A stretch of DNA of 64,000 bases from Plantimonas leprariae (lineage in GTDB: Bacteria > Pseudomonadota > Alphaproteobacteria > Rhizobiales > Rhizobiaceae): positions 248,001-312,000 of the forward strand of contig NZ_VZDO01000002.1 of NCBI RefSeq assembly GCF_008802405.1, read 5' to 3'. Under the pieces are notes generated by a model, which saw only the letters and a program-made list of their open reading frames with translations, was not told the DNA's origin and made no database searches. Below are positions 37,673 to 46,868 of the stretch, in pieces. Every line of letters begins with the position of its first letter. Within the stretch, counting starts at the first letter, position 1. Position numbers and translations under genes: made by a program.

Positions 37673-38938
37673 TCAGGCGCTGACGTTTTCCTTCTCGTCT
37701 TTGCGCTCAGCGTAGATGTAGAGCGGCCGGGCGTTGCCCTCGATCACCTCGTCGGAGATGACCACTTCCTGCACGCCTTCCAGCGTCGGCAGGTCGAACA
37801 TCGTGTCGAGCAAAATCGCCTCCATGATCGAACGGAGGCCGCGCGCGCCGGTCTTGCGTTCGATCGCCTTACGAGCAATCGCGCGCAAGGCGTTCTCATG
37901 GAACGTCAATTCGACGTTTTCCATCTCGAACAGGCGCTGGTATTGCTTCACCAGGGCGTTCTTCGGCTCGACGAGGATCTGGACGAGCGCCGGCTCGTCG
38001 AGGTCCTCCAGCGTCGCCAGCACCGGCAGCCGGCCGACGAACTCCGGGATGAGCCCGAACTTCAGGAGGTCTTCCGGCTCGACCTTGCGGAAGAGCTCGC
38101 CCGTCCGCCGGTCTTCCGGCGAGGAGACGTTCGCCGCGAAGCCGATCGACGTCTTGCGTCCGCGGTCGGAGATGATCTTGTCGAGGCCCGCGAAGGCACC
38201 GCCGCAGATGAACAGGATGTTCGCCGTATCCACCTGCAGGAACTCCTGCTGGGGATGCTTGCGCCCGCCCTGCGGCGGCACGCTCGCCACGGTGCCTTCC
38301 ATGATCTTCAACAGCGCCTGCTGCACGCCCTCGCCCGACACGTCGCGGGTGATCGAGGGGTTGTCGGACTTGCGGCTGATCTTGTCGATCTCGTCAATGT
38401 AGACGATGCCGCGCTGGGCGCGCTCGACATTGTAGTCGGCCGACTGGAGCAGCTTGAGGATGATGTTCTCGACGTCCTCGCCGACGTAACCGGCTTCCGT
38501 CAGCGTCGTGGCGTCGGCCATGGTGAACGGCACGTCGAGGATGCGGGCGAGCGTCTGGGCGAGCAGCGTCTTGCCGCAGCCGGTCGGGCCCATCAGCAGG
38601 ATGTTCGACTTCGCCAGCTCGACGTCGTTGTTCTTCTGCGCGTGCGCGAGCCGCTTATAGTGGTTGTGGACCGCGACGGAGAGCACTTTCTTGGCGAAGC
38701 TCTGGCCGATCACGTAATCGTCGAGGACCGAAATGATCTCTTGCGGGGTCGGAACGCCCTCGCGAGACTTCACCATCGAGGATTTGTTCTCCTCGCGAAT
38801 GATGTCCATGCAAAGCTCGACGCATTCGTCGCAGATGAACACGGTCGGGCCCGCGATCAGCTTGCGCACCTCGTGCTGGCTCTTTCCGCAGAAAGAGCAG
38901 TAGAGCGTGTTCTTGGAGTCGCCGCTCACTTTGCTCAT
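37673..38938 (-). CDS. clpX: ATP-dependent protease ATPase subunit ClpX
   Basis: A 421-residue AAA+ unfoldase. The N-terminal zinc-binding domain has C14, C17, C36 and C39 ([17 protein letters not shown]). Walker A is [13 protein letters not shown], Walker [11 protein letters not shown], and the ClpP-binding loop IGF is in [12 protein letters not shown] 38938 gives [11 protein letters not shown]. It feeds substrates such as CtrA into ClpP in alphaproteobacteria. Confidence 0.97.
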   Translation of the reverse strand: MSKVSGDSKNTLYCSFCGKSQHEVRKLIAGPTVFICDECVELCMDIIREENKSSMVKSREGVPTPQEIISVLDDYVIGQSFAKKVLSVAVHNHYKRLAHAQKNNDVELAKSNILLMGPTGCGKTLLAQTLARILDVPFTMADATTLTEAGYVGEDVENIILKLLQSADYNVERAQRGIVYIDEIDKISRKSDNPSITRDVSGEGVQQALLKIMEGTVASVPPQGGRKHPQQEFLQVDTANILFICGGAFAGLDKIISDRGRKTSIGFAANVSSPEDRRTGELFRKVEPEDLLKFGLIPEFVGRLPVLATLEDLDEPALVQILVEPKNALVKQYQRLFEMENVELTFHENALRAIARKAIERKTGARGLRSIMEAILLDTMFDLPTLEGVQEVVISDEVIEGNARPLYIYAERKDEKENVSA

Positions 38939-39253
38939 ACGAATTTCCTTCCGGCCCGATGGCGGCTGTCGCAAAGCGCGGCAACCGCCCATCTCGCCTT
39001 ATGTTATGCCGCGTCGCAACGAATGCAACTGCGGCTCCCCCGCGGCCCGAATGCGCCGCATATGACAATCCTGCGACCTGCCTTATGCTCAGTCGACAAG
39101 CTTGAGCGACCCTGACCGGACGACTCGCAGCCCCGATGATGACCGCGAATTCTTACCGATCTGCTCTGACCTAGCGGCAACCTCTTCGTGAGGCATGCCG
39201 TTCGGACTGAACGCGTCAAACCGCCGCCGCGTTGCGCGGCGAGGCGTCGCGCC
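38939..39253. other. 315-bp clpP-clpX intergenic region
   Basis: No ORF is supported here. Near the clpP end is a 7-bp stem CGCCGCG / CGCGGCG (39225-39241, 3-nt loop) followed on the minus strand by GGCGGTTTG, a weak terminator candidate. The rest should hold the clpX promoter; I see no clear heat-shock consensus. Confidence 0.4.
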
Positions 39254-39892
39254 TCAGGAGCCGGACTGGAGCTGCGACTCGAGCGCCTCGCGGGACGAGT
39301 AGACCCGGTCGATCAGGCCGAACTCCTTCGCCTCGTCCGCCGTCATGAAGTGGTCGCGGTCGAGCGTCTTCTCGATCGTCTCGTAGTCCTGGCCCGTGTG
39401 CTTCACGTAGACCTCGTTCAGGCGGCGCTTCAGCTTGATGATATCCTGCGCGTGCCGTTCGATGTCGGAGGCTTGGCCCGAGAAGCCGCCGGAGGGCTGG
39501 TGGACCATGATGCGGGCGTTCGGCGTCGCGAAGCGCATGTCCGGATGGCCGGCGCAGAGCAGCAGCGAGCCCATCGAGGCCGCCTGTCCGATGCAGAGCG
39601 TCGAGACGGCCGGCTTGATGAACTGCATCGTGTCGTAGATCGCCATGCCGCTGGTCACGACGCCGCCCGGCGAGTTGATGTAGAGGGCGATCTCCTTCTT
39701 CGGGTTCTCGGCCTCAAGGAACAGGAGCTGCGCGCAGACCAGCGTCGACATGCCGTCCTCGATCGGCCCGGTGATGAAGATCACGCGCTCCTTCAGGAGG
39801 CGGGAGAAGATGTCGTAGGCCCGCTCGCCGCGGTTCGTCTGCTCGACGACCATCGGCACGAGGTTCATCGCTCTTTCGACGGGATGCGTCAT
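39254..39892 (-). CDS. clpP: ATP-dependent Clp protease proteolytic subunit
   Basis: A 212-residue serine protease subunit forming the ClpP tetradecamer. The catalytic triad is S106 ([11 protein letters not shown]), H131 (MVHQPSGG) and an Asp near 180 (TLDRDHFM). ATG 39892 is the likely start; a second ATG (MNLVPMVVE) eight codons on resembles the processed N-terminus. It partners with ClpX, and probably ClpA elsewhere. Confidence 0.97.
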   Translation of the reverse strand: MTHPVERAMNLVPMVVEQTNRGERAYDIFSRLLKERVIFITGPIEDGMSTLVCAQLLFLEAENPKKEIALYINSPGGVVTSGMAIYDTMQFIKPAVSTLCIGQAASMGSLLLCAGHPDMRFATPNARIMVHQPSGGFSGQASDIERHAQDIIKLKRRLNEVYVKHTGQDYETIEKTLDRDHFMTADEAKEFGLIDRVYSSREALESQLQSGS

Positions 39893-40050
39893 GGTTCGCG
39901 CTTTCGATTGGAGCGGCGGCGGGAACCGTCGCGGGAGAATCGGGTGGCCGGAGCCCAGGGCGTAGATAGGACCGCGCGGCTGGCCTTCGCAAGACTCGCG
40001 CACGCCGACTTCCAGCCCGGGTCCAGCGTCCTTTCCCGGGCCCGAAGACG

Positions 40051-40076
40051 AAAAAGGCCGGCGGGACGCCGGCCTT
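40051..40076 (-). terminator. Intrinsic terminator of tig
   Basis: A 10-bp stem AAGGCCGGCG / CGCCGGCCTT with loop GGA, followed on the minus strand by TTTTT (40055-40051). It lies 25 nt after the tig stop codon. Confidence 0.88.
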
Positions 40077-40100
40077 CGCTTCTGAAAAAGAGAAGGAAGT

Positions 40101-41459
40101 TCAGGACGCGAGCGCCAGCGGCTCCTCGTCCTCCTTCATCAGCTCTTCCTTGGTGACGGTCTTGTCCGTCACGTCGATCTTCGTCAGCAGCCAGTCGACG
40201 ACCTTCTCCTCGTAGAGAGGCGCGCGCAGGCTCGCCACCGCTTCCGGGTTCTTCTGGTAGTACTCGTAGATCTGCTGCTCCTGGCCGGGGAAGCGGCGCA
40301 CCTGGTCGAACAGCGCGCGCTGCATCTCCTCGTCCGAGATCTGGACGCCCGCCTTTTCGCCCATCTCGGACAGCACGAGCCCGAGACGCACGCGGCGCTT
40401 GGCGAGCACGAGGTATTCCTCGCGCGCCTTCTCTTCCGTCGTCTCCTCGTCCTCGAACGACTTGCCGGCGCTCTTCAGCTCCTGCTGCACCTGCGCGAAG
40501 ATGTTGTCGAACTCGGCCTGCACCAGCCGTTCCGGCAGCTCGAAGTCGTAGTCCTTGTCGAGGGCGTCGAGGAGCTGGCGCTTCACCTTCTGGCGGGTGG
40601 CGAGGCCGTACTGGCTCTCGATCTGCTCGCGCACGACGGTGCGAAGCCGCTCCAGGGATTCGATGCCGAGGCGCTTCGCCACCTCGTCGTCGAGCTCCAG
40701 CTCCGCCGGTCGGGCGACGGCCTTCACGGTCACGTCGAAGGTGGCATCCTTGCCGGCGAGGTTCTCCGCGCCGTAGTCGGCCGGGAACGTCACGTCGACC
40801 GCCTTCTCGTCGCCGGCCTTCGCGCCGAGGAGCTGGTCCTCGAAGCCGGGAATGAACGTCTTGGAGCCGAGCACGAGGTTCTGGTCGGCAGCGGTGCCGC
40901 CATCGAAAGCCTCGCCGTCGACCTTGCCGACGAAATCGAGGGTCACGCGATCGCCGTCCTGCGCGCCTTCCTCGGTCGGCTCGTAGCTGCGGGCGTTCTC
41001 CGCGATGCGCTTGACCTGATCCTCGACCTCTTCCTCGGGCACCTCGACGACCGGGCGCTCGACCTTGATGCCGGCTGTGTCCTTGAGGTCGAACGCCGGC
41101 AGCATCTCGTAGGAAATCTTGAAGCGGAAATCCTCCTTGCCGCCGAGAACCTTCTCGGCTTCGCCGGCATCCTCGCTCATCTCGATCTCGGGCCGCATGG
41201 CGGACCGCTCGTTGCGCTCCGCGATCACCGAGCGCGGCGTCTCGTTCAGGATCTGGTTGATGATCTCGGCCATCATCGAGCGGCCGTAGGTCTTGCGCAG
41301 GTGCGCCAGCGGCACCTTGCCGGGGCGGAAGCCCTTCAGACGCGCTTGATCCTTCGCCTCGTGCAGGCGGGTCTGCAGCCGGGCCTCGAGGTCGGACGCC
41401 GGGATCACGACCTCGATGACTCGCTTCAGGCCCTCGGCCGTGGTTTCCTTGACCTGCAT
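40101..41459 (-). CDS. tig: Trigger factor
   Basis: A 452-residue ribosome-associated chaperone and prolyl isomerase. The ribosome-binding signature is GFRPGKVPL in the N-terminal domain (about 1-140). The FKBP-type PPIase domain covers about 160-245 ([20 protein letters not shown] in part), and the C-terminal chaperone arms run to about 440. It heads the tig-clpP-clpX-lon order typical of the phylum. Confidence 0.97.
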   Translation of the reverse strand: MQVKETTAEGLKRVIEVVIPASDLEARLQTRLHEAKDQARLKGFRPGKVPLAHLRKTYGRSMMAEIINQILNETPRSVIAERNERSAMRPEIEMSEDAGEAEKVLGGKEDFRFKISYEMLPAFDLKDTAGIKVERPVVEVPEEEVEDQVKRIAENARSYEPTEEGAQDGDRVTLDFVGKVDGEAFDGGTAADQNLVLGSKTFIPGFEDQLLGAKAGDEKAVDVTFPADYGAENLAGKDATFDVTVKAVARPAELELDDEVAKRLGIESLERLRTVVREQIESQYGLATRQKVKRQLLDALDKDYDFELPERLVQAEFDNIFAQVQQELKSAGKSFEDEETTEEKAREEYLVLAKRRVRLGLVLSEMGEKAGVQISDEEMQRALFDQVRRFPGQEQQIYEYYQKNPEAVASLRAPLYEEKVVDWLLTKIDVTDKTVTKEELMKEDEEPLALAS

Positions 41460-41632
41460 CGCTTCTCAGTCCTCTCATGCCGGTCGCCGCGCATCATGCG
41501 GCCGCCGGCCTTGTCTCGTTGGCGGCATGCGGACCGGCCCTCTACGATGCGGATACATCGTCGGGCCGGCTGCATGCCAGGAATAGGTACCGCCCGAAAC
41601 GGACGGTTTCCGGCAGCCGCACGATCGGCAAC

Positions 41633-41716
41633 TGGTGCGGGCGGAGGGACTCGAACCCCCACGCTTTCGGCGCCAGAACCTAAATCTGGTGCGTCTACCA
41701 GTTCCGCCACGCCCGC
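41633..41716 (-). tRNA. tRNA-Leu (TAG)
   Basis: An 84-nt tRNA with a long variable arm. Acceptor GCGGGCG / CGCCCGC, anticodon stem CCAGA / TCTGG with loop TTTAGGT giving anticodon TAG, T-loop GTTCGAGTC, discriminator A and an encoded CCA. Confidence 0.96.
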
Positions 41717-42074
41717 CGAACCCTGCCGAGCGGCTGCCGGGAAGGCGCCTCCATAACACCAGTTAACGAGGGGGAAAAGAACAAAGGCCGCCGATCGGGC
41801 CTCCGGATCGGAATGCCCGCGCAAGCTCGCCGCAAGGTCGGCTTGAATGCCAAAGCCGGATCGGGCCTTCTCGATCACCGTGGCGATCACACCGCCAGCA
41901 CGCCGCCGGAACCCTCGACGAGACGTGCTGCGAAACGATTAATGCTGCGATGCACAAAGCGCATCTCAGCCATGCGCATTCCGTTCTGGTGCTCAGTGGG
42001 CGCCTCTCTTACCTTCAAGCTCAACGGAGCCGAGAGGAATAGGTCCGAGGGCTCCGGTCCGAAGGAAGAGGGCA
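41717..42074. other. 358-bp gap: leader and promoter region of the DUF1127-small RNA locus
   Basis: No supported ORF. The distal part should hold the promoter of the DUF1127 gene. An inverted repeat CGGAGCC (42025-42031) / GGCTCCG (42050-42056) lies just upstream of the ribosome-binding site; CCTCTC (42003) can alternatively pair with GAGAGG (42032-42037), so the leader may switch between two folds. I cannot fix a -35/-10 pair. Confidence 0.4.
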
Positions 42075-42218
42075 ATGAATATCGCTCGGTCGTACCAGAA
42101 CTGGCGCCGTTACCGCGAGACCTGCAACGAGCTGAATCGCCTCTCGCACCGCGAGCTGGCCGATCTCGGAATTTCGCGCTCGGACATCCCGAACGTAGCC
42201 CGGAAGGCAATCGGCTGA
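42075..42218 (+). CDS. DUF1127 small arginine-rich protein (CcaF1-like)
   Basis: A 47-residue basic protein: MNIARSYQNWRRYRETCNEL followed by NRLSHRELADLGISRSDIP, the complete DUF1127 motif (YRxTxxELxxLSxRELxDLGIxRxDI). AGGAAGAGGG precedes the ATG. DUF1127 proteins are alphaproteobacterial; in Rhodobacter sphaeroides such a protein (RSP_6037, CcaF1) binds RNA and is co-transcribed with the CcsR1-4 small RNAs. In Agrobacterium, DUF1127 proteins influence phosphate and carbon metabolism. Four hairpins follow directly here, so the same arrangement is present. RNA binding by this protein is inferred from that relative. Confidence 0.93.
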   Translation: MNIARSYQNWRRYRETCNELNRLSHRELADLGISRSDIPNVARKAIG

Positions 42219-42262
42219 CCTTGCGAGGTTGCCAACCGCTAAGCCGATGAACAGATAGAGAT

Positions 42263-42299
42263 TTCGCGCGAGCTCACCTCCTCCCAGAGCGAGCGCGAA
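42263..42299 (+). ncRNA. CcsR/cuckoo-type small RNA hairpin 1
   Basis: The stem TTCGCGC / GCGCGAA, a symmetric GA/GA internal loop, and an inner stem GCTC / GAGC present an 11-nt loop with CCTCCTCCC at 42277-42285. It begins 45 nt after the DUF1127 stop. The loop resembles the anti-Shine-Dalgarno end of 16S rRNA and can pair with GGAGG sites. Confidence 0.8.
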
Positions 42300-42301
42300 T
42301 G

Positions 42302-42333
42302 GAGCCTGCGGATCCTCCTCCCACTGCAGGTTC
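42302..42333 (+). ncRNA. CcsR/cuckoo-type small RNA hairpin 2
   Basis: An 8-bp stem GAGCCTGC / GCAGGTTC with one G-U pair and a 16-nt loop containing CCTCCTCCC at 42314-42322. It starts 3 nt after hairpin 1. Confidence 0.78.
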
Positions 42334-42336
42334 GGA

Positions 42337-42365
42337 GGCCTTCGAACCTCCTCCCATCGAAGGCC
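42337..42365 (+). ncRNA. CcsR/cuckoo-type small RNA hairpin 3
   Basis: A perfect 9-bp stem GGCCTTCGA / TCGAAGGCC with an 11-nt loop that is exactly A-CCTCCTCCC-A (motif 42347-42355). It starts 4 nt after hairpin 2. Confidence 0.82.
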
Positions 42366-42373
42366 GTCAAACG

Positions 42374-42403
42374 ACACCCGCCGGTTCCTCCCCCGGCGGG
42401 TGT
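42374..42403 (+). terminator. Fourth hairpin of the small RNA array, also the terminator
   Basis: An 11-bp stem ACACCCGCCGG / CCGGCGGGTGT with loop TTCCTCCC (CCTCCC at 42387-42392), followed by TGTCGTTTCT. It carries a shortened version of the motif in the three hairpins before it and ends the transcript 34 nt before the trmFO start. Confidence 0.75.
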
Positions 42404-42436
42404 TGTCGTTTCTGCGGACGTGCTAGACCGACGGCC

Positions 42437-43855
42437 ATGCAGAACGATCCAATTCACGTTGTCGGCGGCGGCCTGGCAGGCTGCGAAGCCGCGTGGCAGA
42501 TCGCCGAACGGGGTATCCCGGTAGTCCTCCATGAGATGCGTCCCGTGCGAGAGACGGCCGCGCACAAGAGCGGCGACCTCGCCGAACTGGTCTGCTCGAA
42601 CTCGTTCCGATCCGACGATGCCGCGACGAACGCGGTCGGGGTGCTCCACGCCGAGATGCGGCTGGCGGGCTCTCTCATCATGCGGTCGGCCGACGCGCAT
42701 CAGGTTCCGGCCGGCGGCGCGCTCGCCGTCGACCGCGAGGGCTTCGCCGCCCGCGTCACCACCGAGATCGAGCGGCATCCGCTGATCGATATCCGCCGCG
42801 AGGAAGTCTCGGGCCTGCCGCCGCGCGAGTGGGGAGCGACGGTCATCGCCACCGGTCCGCTGACCGCGCCGGCGCTCGCCGAAGCGATCCGGGCGGAGAC
42901 CGGCGCGGACGCCCTGGCCTTCTTCGATGCCATCGCGCCGATCGTGCACTTCGACACGATCGACATGGGCATCGCGTGGTTCCAGTCGCGCTACGACAAG
43001 GTCGGACCGGGCGGCAACGGCGAGGATTACGTCAACTGCCCGATGAACCGCGACGAGTACGAGCGCTTCATCGCCGAACTGCTGGCGGGCGAGAAGACGA
43101 CCTTCAAGGAATGGGAGCACGTCCCCTATTTCGACGGCTGCCTGCCGATCGAGGTCATGGCGGAGCGCGGGCCGGAAACGCTGCGGCACGGCCCGATGAA
43201 GCCGATGGGCCTGACCAACCGGCACAAGCCGGACGAGAAGGCTTACGCGATCGTGCAGCTTCGACAGGACAACGCGCTCGGCACGCTCTACAACATGGTC
43301 GGCTTCCAGACGAAGCTGAAATATGCCGAGCAGGTGCGGGTGTTCCGCACGATTCCCGGCCTGGAGAATGCCGAGTTCGCACGCCTCGGCGGGCTGCATC
43401 GCAACACCTACCTCGATTCGCCCCGGCTGCTCGACGGATCGCTGCGTCTGCGCTCGCGTCCCGACATCCGCTTTGCCGGCCAGATCACCGGCTGCGAGGG
43501 CTACGTCGAATCCGCCGCGATCGGTCTCCTCGCCGGACGCTTCGCCGCCGCCGAGGCGATGGGCGAGGCCGCGGAACCGCCGCCGGAGACCACGGCGATG
43601 GGCGCGATCCTGCGCCACATCACCGGTGGCCACCTTTCGGTCGAAGAGGAAGGCGGCAAGCGCTCGTTCCAGCCGATGAACGTCAACTTCGGCCTGTTTC
43701 CGCCGATCGAGGCGCCGCGCAGCGAGGGCAAGCGGATGCGCGGCAAGGAGAAGACGCTGGCGAAACGCCGCGCCCTGTCGGCGCGCGCCCTCGCCGATTG
43801 CGGCGCCTGGCTCGGCTTGCCGCCGGTCTCAGCGCTGCCCGCCGCCGCCGAGTGA
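42437..43855 (+). CDS. trmFO: Folate/FAD-dependent tRNA (uracil-54) methyltransferase
   Basis: A 472-residue flavoprotein that makes ribothymidine at position 54 of tRNA using methylene-tetrahydrofolate. The FAD dinucleotide motif is [15 protein letters not shown] (residues 9-23). Other family blocks are [20 protein letters not shown] (in part), the Cys in [11 protein letters not shown], and [16 protein letters not shown]. It is found in Gram-positives and alphaproteobacteria in place of TrmA. It overlaps the convergent DUF4153 gene by 27 bp at the 3' end. Confidence 0.95.
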   Translation: MQNDPIHVVGGGLAGCEAAWQIAERGIPVVLHEMRPVRETAAHKSGDLAELVCSNSFRSDDAATNAVGVLHAEMRLAGSLIMRSADAHQVPAGGALAVDREGFAARVTTEIERHPLIDIRREEVSGLPPREWGATVIATGPLTAPALAEAIRAETGADALAFFDAIAPIVHFDTIDMGIAWFQSRYDKVGPGGNGEDYVNCPMNRDEYERFIAELLAGEKTTFKEWEHVPYFDGCLPIEVMAERGPETLRHGPMKPMGLTNRHKPDEKAYAIVQLRQDNALGTLYNMVGFQTKLKYAEQVRVFRTIPGLENAEFARLGGLHRNTYLDSPRLLDGSLRLRSRPDIRFAGQITGCEGYVESAAIGLLAGRFAAAEAMGEAAEPPPETTAMGAILRHITGGHLSVEEEGGKRSFQPMNVNFGLFPPIEAPRSEGKRMRGKEKTLAKRRALSARALADCGAWLGLPPVSALPAAAE

Positions 43856-45640
43856 GGCGGAGGCCGGCCATTCGGCTCGGCGCAAGGCGAGATCGAAGGA
43901 CAGGCTGACGCCGCCGAGCGTCGCCGGATCGAACGATGCCGAGCGGACGAACAGGCGCAGGGAGCGGCCGTCGCGTGTGCGGATGTCGGCGACGAACGGC
44001 GCGACAGCTTCCGGCGACGCTCCGCCGACGTCCGGCAGCGAGCGAACCGCGGCGGCGGCGTCGAAACGATCCGTGACGCCCTGCCAGCGCAGCGTGATCT
44101 CGCCGTTCTGCGTGACGAACTGCGGCGGCGCGTCGGTTGCGACCGTTCCGGAAAACTCCGACGCGTAGGCACCGAGGTTCGTGAAGAACGTGTCGTAGCC
44201 GGTGACGTCGAGAGCGACAGGCTTCTGCCCGGCAAACGAGCGATACTGCGGCGACGGCGTGCCGTAGCCGAGCCCGAGCCGATCGAGCAGCACCGTCAGT
44301 TGCCGGTCTTCCTCGAGACCGGCCACGGCGTTCCGGTCCTCGTCGCCGAGATGCGGCATCAGCGCCGGCAGCGCGCCGACCGCAGCTATTGCCTGCAGGC
44401 GCGTGCGCGCCGCTTCCCGTCGTTCTTCCGTCAAGGCATCGACCTTATCCCCGTCTCGTCCGAGGCTCGGATAGTCGCGAAGAAGCCGGTCGATCTGGCT
44501 GCGGGCGACGGTCTGGGCAACGCCCCACGGACCGAAGGCCGAGAGCGCCAGGAGCAGCACCGGCACCGCTGCCATAAGACGGATGTCGCCACGAAGCCGA
44601 GGGAAGACTTGAGCGAGCACGATTGCGCCAGCCGACACGGCGGCGAGGCCGAGATAGTAGCGCTCGCCGGTGACGCCTTGATCCGAAATCCGCAGCCAGA
44701 GCCCATAAGCGAGGAGCAGGAGCGGCAGCACGAGCGTCGCCGTCCAGATGCGTCCGAACAGGCGTGTGGCAACGCCGCCGCGCGTCAGGAACGGATGCGC
44801 GGCGACCCGCACGGTCAACGCGAACAGCGCGAAGCTGCCGACGATCCAGCCGATCTGGTTCTTCGGCAACTCGCCCGTCAACACGATCTTCGCCGCATAG
44901 GCGTGCAGCACCAGCGCTACCGCCAGCGCGAGCGGCGCCGCGATCCAGTCCTGCAGCGTGCCGAGACCGGAACTCAACCGATCCTCTGCCGGAGCGGCGA
45001 TCACCGCCTCTTCGAAGAGATCGCGCGGGATGCGGCCGAGCGCGAACAGCGGACCGACGAAGGCGCATGCGACGACATAGAGATGTTCGTAGGCGCGCTG
45101 CGGAATGCCGACGTCGAACAGGTAGCGGACCATCTCCAGGATCGCCGTCACGCCGAGGACGAAGAGCAGCACCGATACGAAGGCGAGCGCCGCTCCGAAT
45201 GCACCCCAGTGCAGGAAGGTCCAGAAGCGAAGGGAATTGGAGGTGAACAAATGTGGCGCGAGGGGCACGGCAAGGCAGAGGGCGGCGATCAACGGCGGCG
45301 CGAAGACGCCGAGTTGCCGCCCAAAGAACACGGCGCAACCGGCGATGATCGCCGCGGCGAGGGACATGGCAAAGCGCAGGCCGCTCGACCAGCCGCGCGA
45401 TTCGCCGAACAGCGCGGCGGCGGCCGCGACGGCTCCAGCGCCGACCAGCGCCGACTGCGCCCGCAGCCAAGCCGCATCGTCGAACGGATGGAAATCTTCG
45501 ATCGCCAAGCTGAGAAGGCTCGCGAAACCGGCGATCGCAAGCGCAGTGACCGGAAAGCGCGCGACGGCGAGACCGATTCCTTCCGCGAAAGCGGCGGTGA
45601 ACCGGCTGACGCGTCCGCGTCTAAGGACACCCGTCGTCAC
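43829..45640 (-). CDS. DUF4153 domain membrane protein
   Basis: A 603-residue protein with about 12 TM helices in its first 370 residues (including [20 protein letters not shown] between helices, typical of DUF4153) and a soluble C-terminal half (about 375-603). GTG 45640 overlaps the preceding gene by 4 nt (GTGA), placing it at the end of the yajC-secD-secF run. Function is unknown. Confidence 0.87.
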   Translation of the reverse strand: MTTGVLRRGRVSRFTAAFAEGIGLAVARFPVTALAIAGFASLLSLAIEDFHPFDDAAWLRAQSALVGAGAVAAAAALFGESRGWSSGLRFAMSLAAAIIAGCAVFFGRQLGVFAPPLIAALCLAVPLAPHLFTSNSLRFWTFLHWGAFGAALAFVSVLLFVLGVTAILEMVRYLFDVGIPQRAYEHLYVVACAFVGPLFALGRIPRDLFEEAVIAAPAEDRLSSGLGTLQDWIAAPLALAVALVLHAYAAKIVLTGELPKNQIGWIVGSFALFALTVRVAAHPFLTRGGVATRLFGRIWTATLVLPLLLLAYGLWLRISDQGVTGERYYLGLAAVSAGAIVLAQVFPRLRGDIRLMAAVPVLLLALSAFGPWGVAQTVARSQIDRLLRDYPSLGRDGDKVDALTEERREAARTRLQAIAAVGALPALMPHLGDEDRNAVAGLEEDRQLTVLLDRLGLGYGTPSPQYRSFAGQKPVALDVTGYDTFFTNLGAYASEFSGTVATDAPPQFVTQNGEITLRWQGVTDRFDAAAAVRSLPDVGGASPEAVAPFVADIRTRDGRSLRLFVRSASFDPATLGGVSLSFDLALRRAEWPASASLGGGGQR

Positions 45641-46467
45641 CGCCGCATCGCCCGCCAGTAGGAGAAGAGACGCCGCAACGGCGCGGCGCGGCCGAGCGTC
45701 GGACCCGGAGAGTTCGCGCGGCGCAGCGACGTCTCGATCGGGTCGAGCGTCAGAAAGACCGGCTTCAGCGACCTAGGCAGTGCCGCCGCTGCCGCTCTCG
45801 CCTTAGCCGCGTGATCGAGGCCGAAGGCCGCCATCGCGGCGACCGCGCGCCGCCGCTCTTCGTCATCGCCCGACAAGGCTTCTCGCGCGCAGCCGACCGC
45901 GTCGAGAATGTCGGTGGGAAAGAAGATCTGCGCGTGGGCCGGACGGCGGTCGAGCAGCGTGACGGCTTCCGCCACGACCCGCGTGACACCCGCATGTCCC
46001 GCGGCTTCGGAAGCGGCGGATGCGCCCTCGCGGTCGAGAACCATCGCCGCCAGCATCAGCACCGCCGACGCGGTCTCGCCGGCATAGGCTTCGAGCTCGG
46101 CCCGCCCCGGCATCGGATCGTCGTAGAGGTCGAAGATGCGGGCATCGAGCAAGGTTTCGAAGGCGGACGCCGGCAGGTCGCAGGTCGCGATGGTCTCCAG
46201 CAGCGCCGCCGCGACCGGACTGCCCTGCCCGCTGGCCTCCAGCGGATCGGCCGCATGCGCCTCGATCCGATCCCGCCACCATTGCAGCCGGATTTCGCCC
46301 GGCAGCGGCTGACTGACGATCTGCCGGATGCGCGCCGTCTCGATATCGAAAGCGTAGAGCGCGTTGAGATACGGCCATCGGTCGCGCGCCGCGAAGGCGA
46401 CGGCCACGGCGCGGTCGGGATCGTCGCGCCGGACGAGCGCTTCGCATTCGGTGAAGCCGTCCGGCAT
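45637..46467 (-). CDS. Squalene/phytoene synthase-like protein, NDUFAF6 homologue
   Basis: A 276-residue all-helical protein of the squalene/phytoene synthase superfamily. The catalytic aspartate-rich motifs are degraded: the first site reads ALYAFDIETARIRQI (D41 only) and the second region is YAGETASAVLMLAAMVLD without DxxxD. That pattern matches the non-enzymatic branch to which the human complex I assembly factor NDUFAF6 belongs. Key retained features are EIRLQWWRDRI and the HAGVTRVVAEAV helix. No carotenoid or hopanoid genes are nearby. It lies in a tight run after secF and the Mth938-like gene. A complex I role here is inferred. Confidence 0.82.
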   Translation of the reverse strand: MPDGFTECEALVRRDDPDRAVAVAFAARDRWPYLNALYAFDIETARIRQIVSQPLPGEIRLQWWRDRIEAHAADPLEASGQGSPVAAALLETIATCDLPASAFETLLDARIFDLYDDPMPGRAELEAYAGETASAVLMLAAMVLDREGASAASEAAGHAGVTRVVAEAVTLLDRRPAHAQIFFPTDILDAVGCAREALSGDDEERRRAVAAMAAFGLDHAAKARAAAAALPRSLKPVFLTLDPIETSLRRANSPGPTLGRAAPLRRLFSYWRAMRR

Positions 46468-46474
46468 CGCTCCG

Positions 46475-46864
46475 CTACTCGATCGCGACGAGAGCCGCCG
46501 CGACCGGGCGCTCCTCGGACAGCATGACGTTTAGCGTCCGTACCGCCGCGCCGGTCGACATGGCGTCGCAAGACAGGCCGAGGCTGCGGAAGCGCTCGAC
46601 CAGCGGCTTCGGCAGCCGCCGGAGTTCGAGACCCGTGCCGAACAGGAAGAATTTGAAGCTGTCGGCCTCCTCGAAGACCTTCAGGAGCCGCTTCCCCGAG
46701 AAGGGCGCAGTTTCCGTCGCCTCCCAGCCGTAGATGCCGGACGGCAGGCACAGCAGCGAGCCGCGATGCGACATGCCGGCGAAGCGAAAGCCGCCGTTGC
46801 CGTATGCCTCGATCGGCGCGCGCCCCGGAAAGTGCGCCTGCCGAACCTCGATGCCGGAGGACAC
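46475..46864 (-). CDS. Mth938-like (DUF498/DUF598) protein, NDUFAF3 homologue
   Basis: A 129-residue single-domain protein: IEAYGNGGFRFAGMSHRGSL in part, a central FFLFGTGLELRRLPKPL, and a C-terminal STGAAVRTLNVMLSEERPVAAALV. This is the Mth938/DUF498 fold, the family of human NDUFAF3, a complex I assembly factor. The start is GTG 46864, 4 nt after the secF stop. In alphaproteobacteria this gene is regularly next to secDF; I recall that linkage being noted when NDUFAF3 was described. Biochemical function is unknown. Confidence 0.88.
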   Translation of the reverse strand: MSSGIEVRQAHFPGRAPIEAYGNGGFRFAGMSHRGSLLCLPSGIYGWEATETAPFSGKRLLKVFEEADSFKFFLFGTGLELRRLPKPLVERFRSLGLSCDAMSTGAAVRTLNVMLSEERPVAAALVAIE

Positions 46865-46868
46865 GCGA

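Noticed and set aside
41426-41890. Minus-strand ORF containing GVAELVDAPDLGSGAESVGVR
   Set aside because: This is the well-known false translation of a tRNA-Leu gene; the frame runs straight through the tRNA at 41633-41716.
45637-46467. Carotenoid or hopanoid biosynthesis gene
   Set aside because: Catalytic DxxxD motifs are absent and no isoprenoid pathway genes are nearby, so a synthase function is not claimed.
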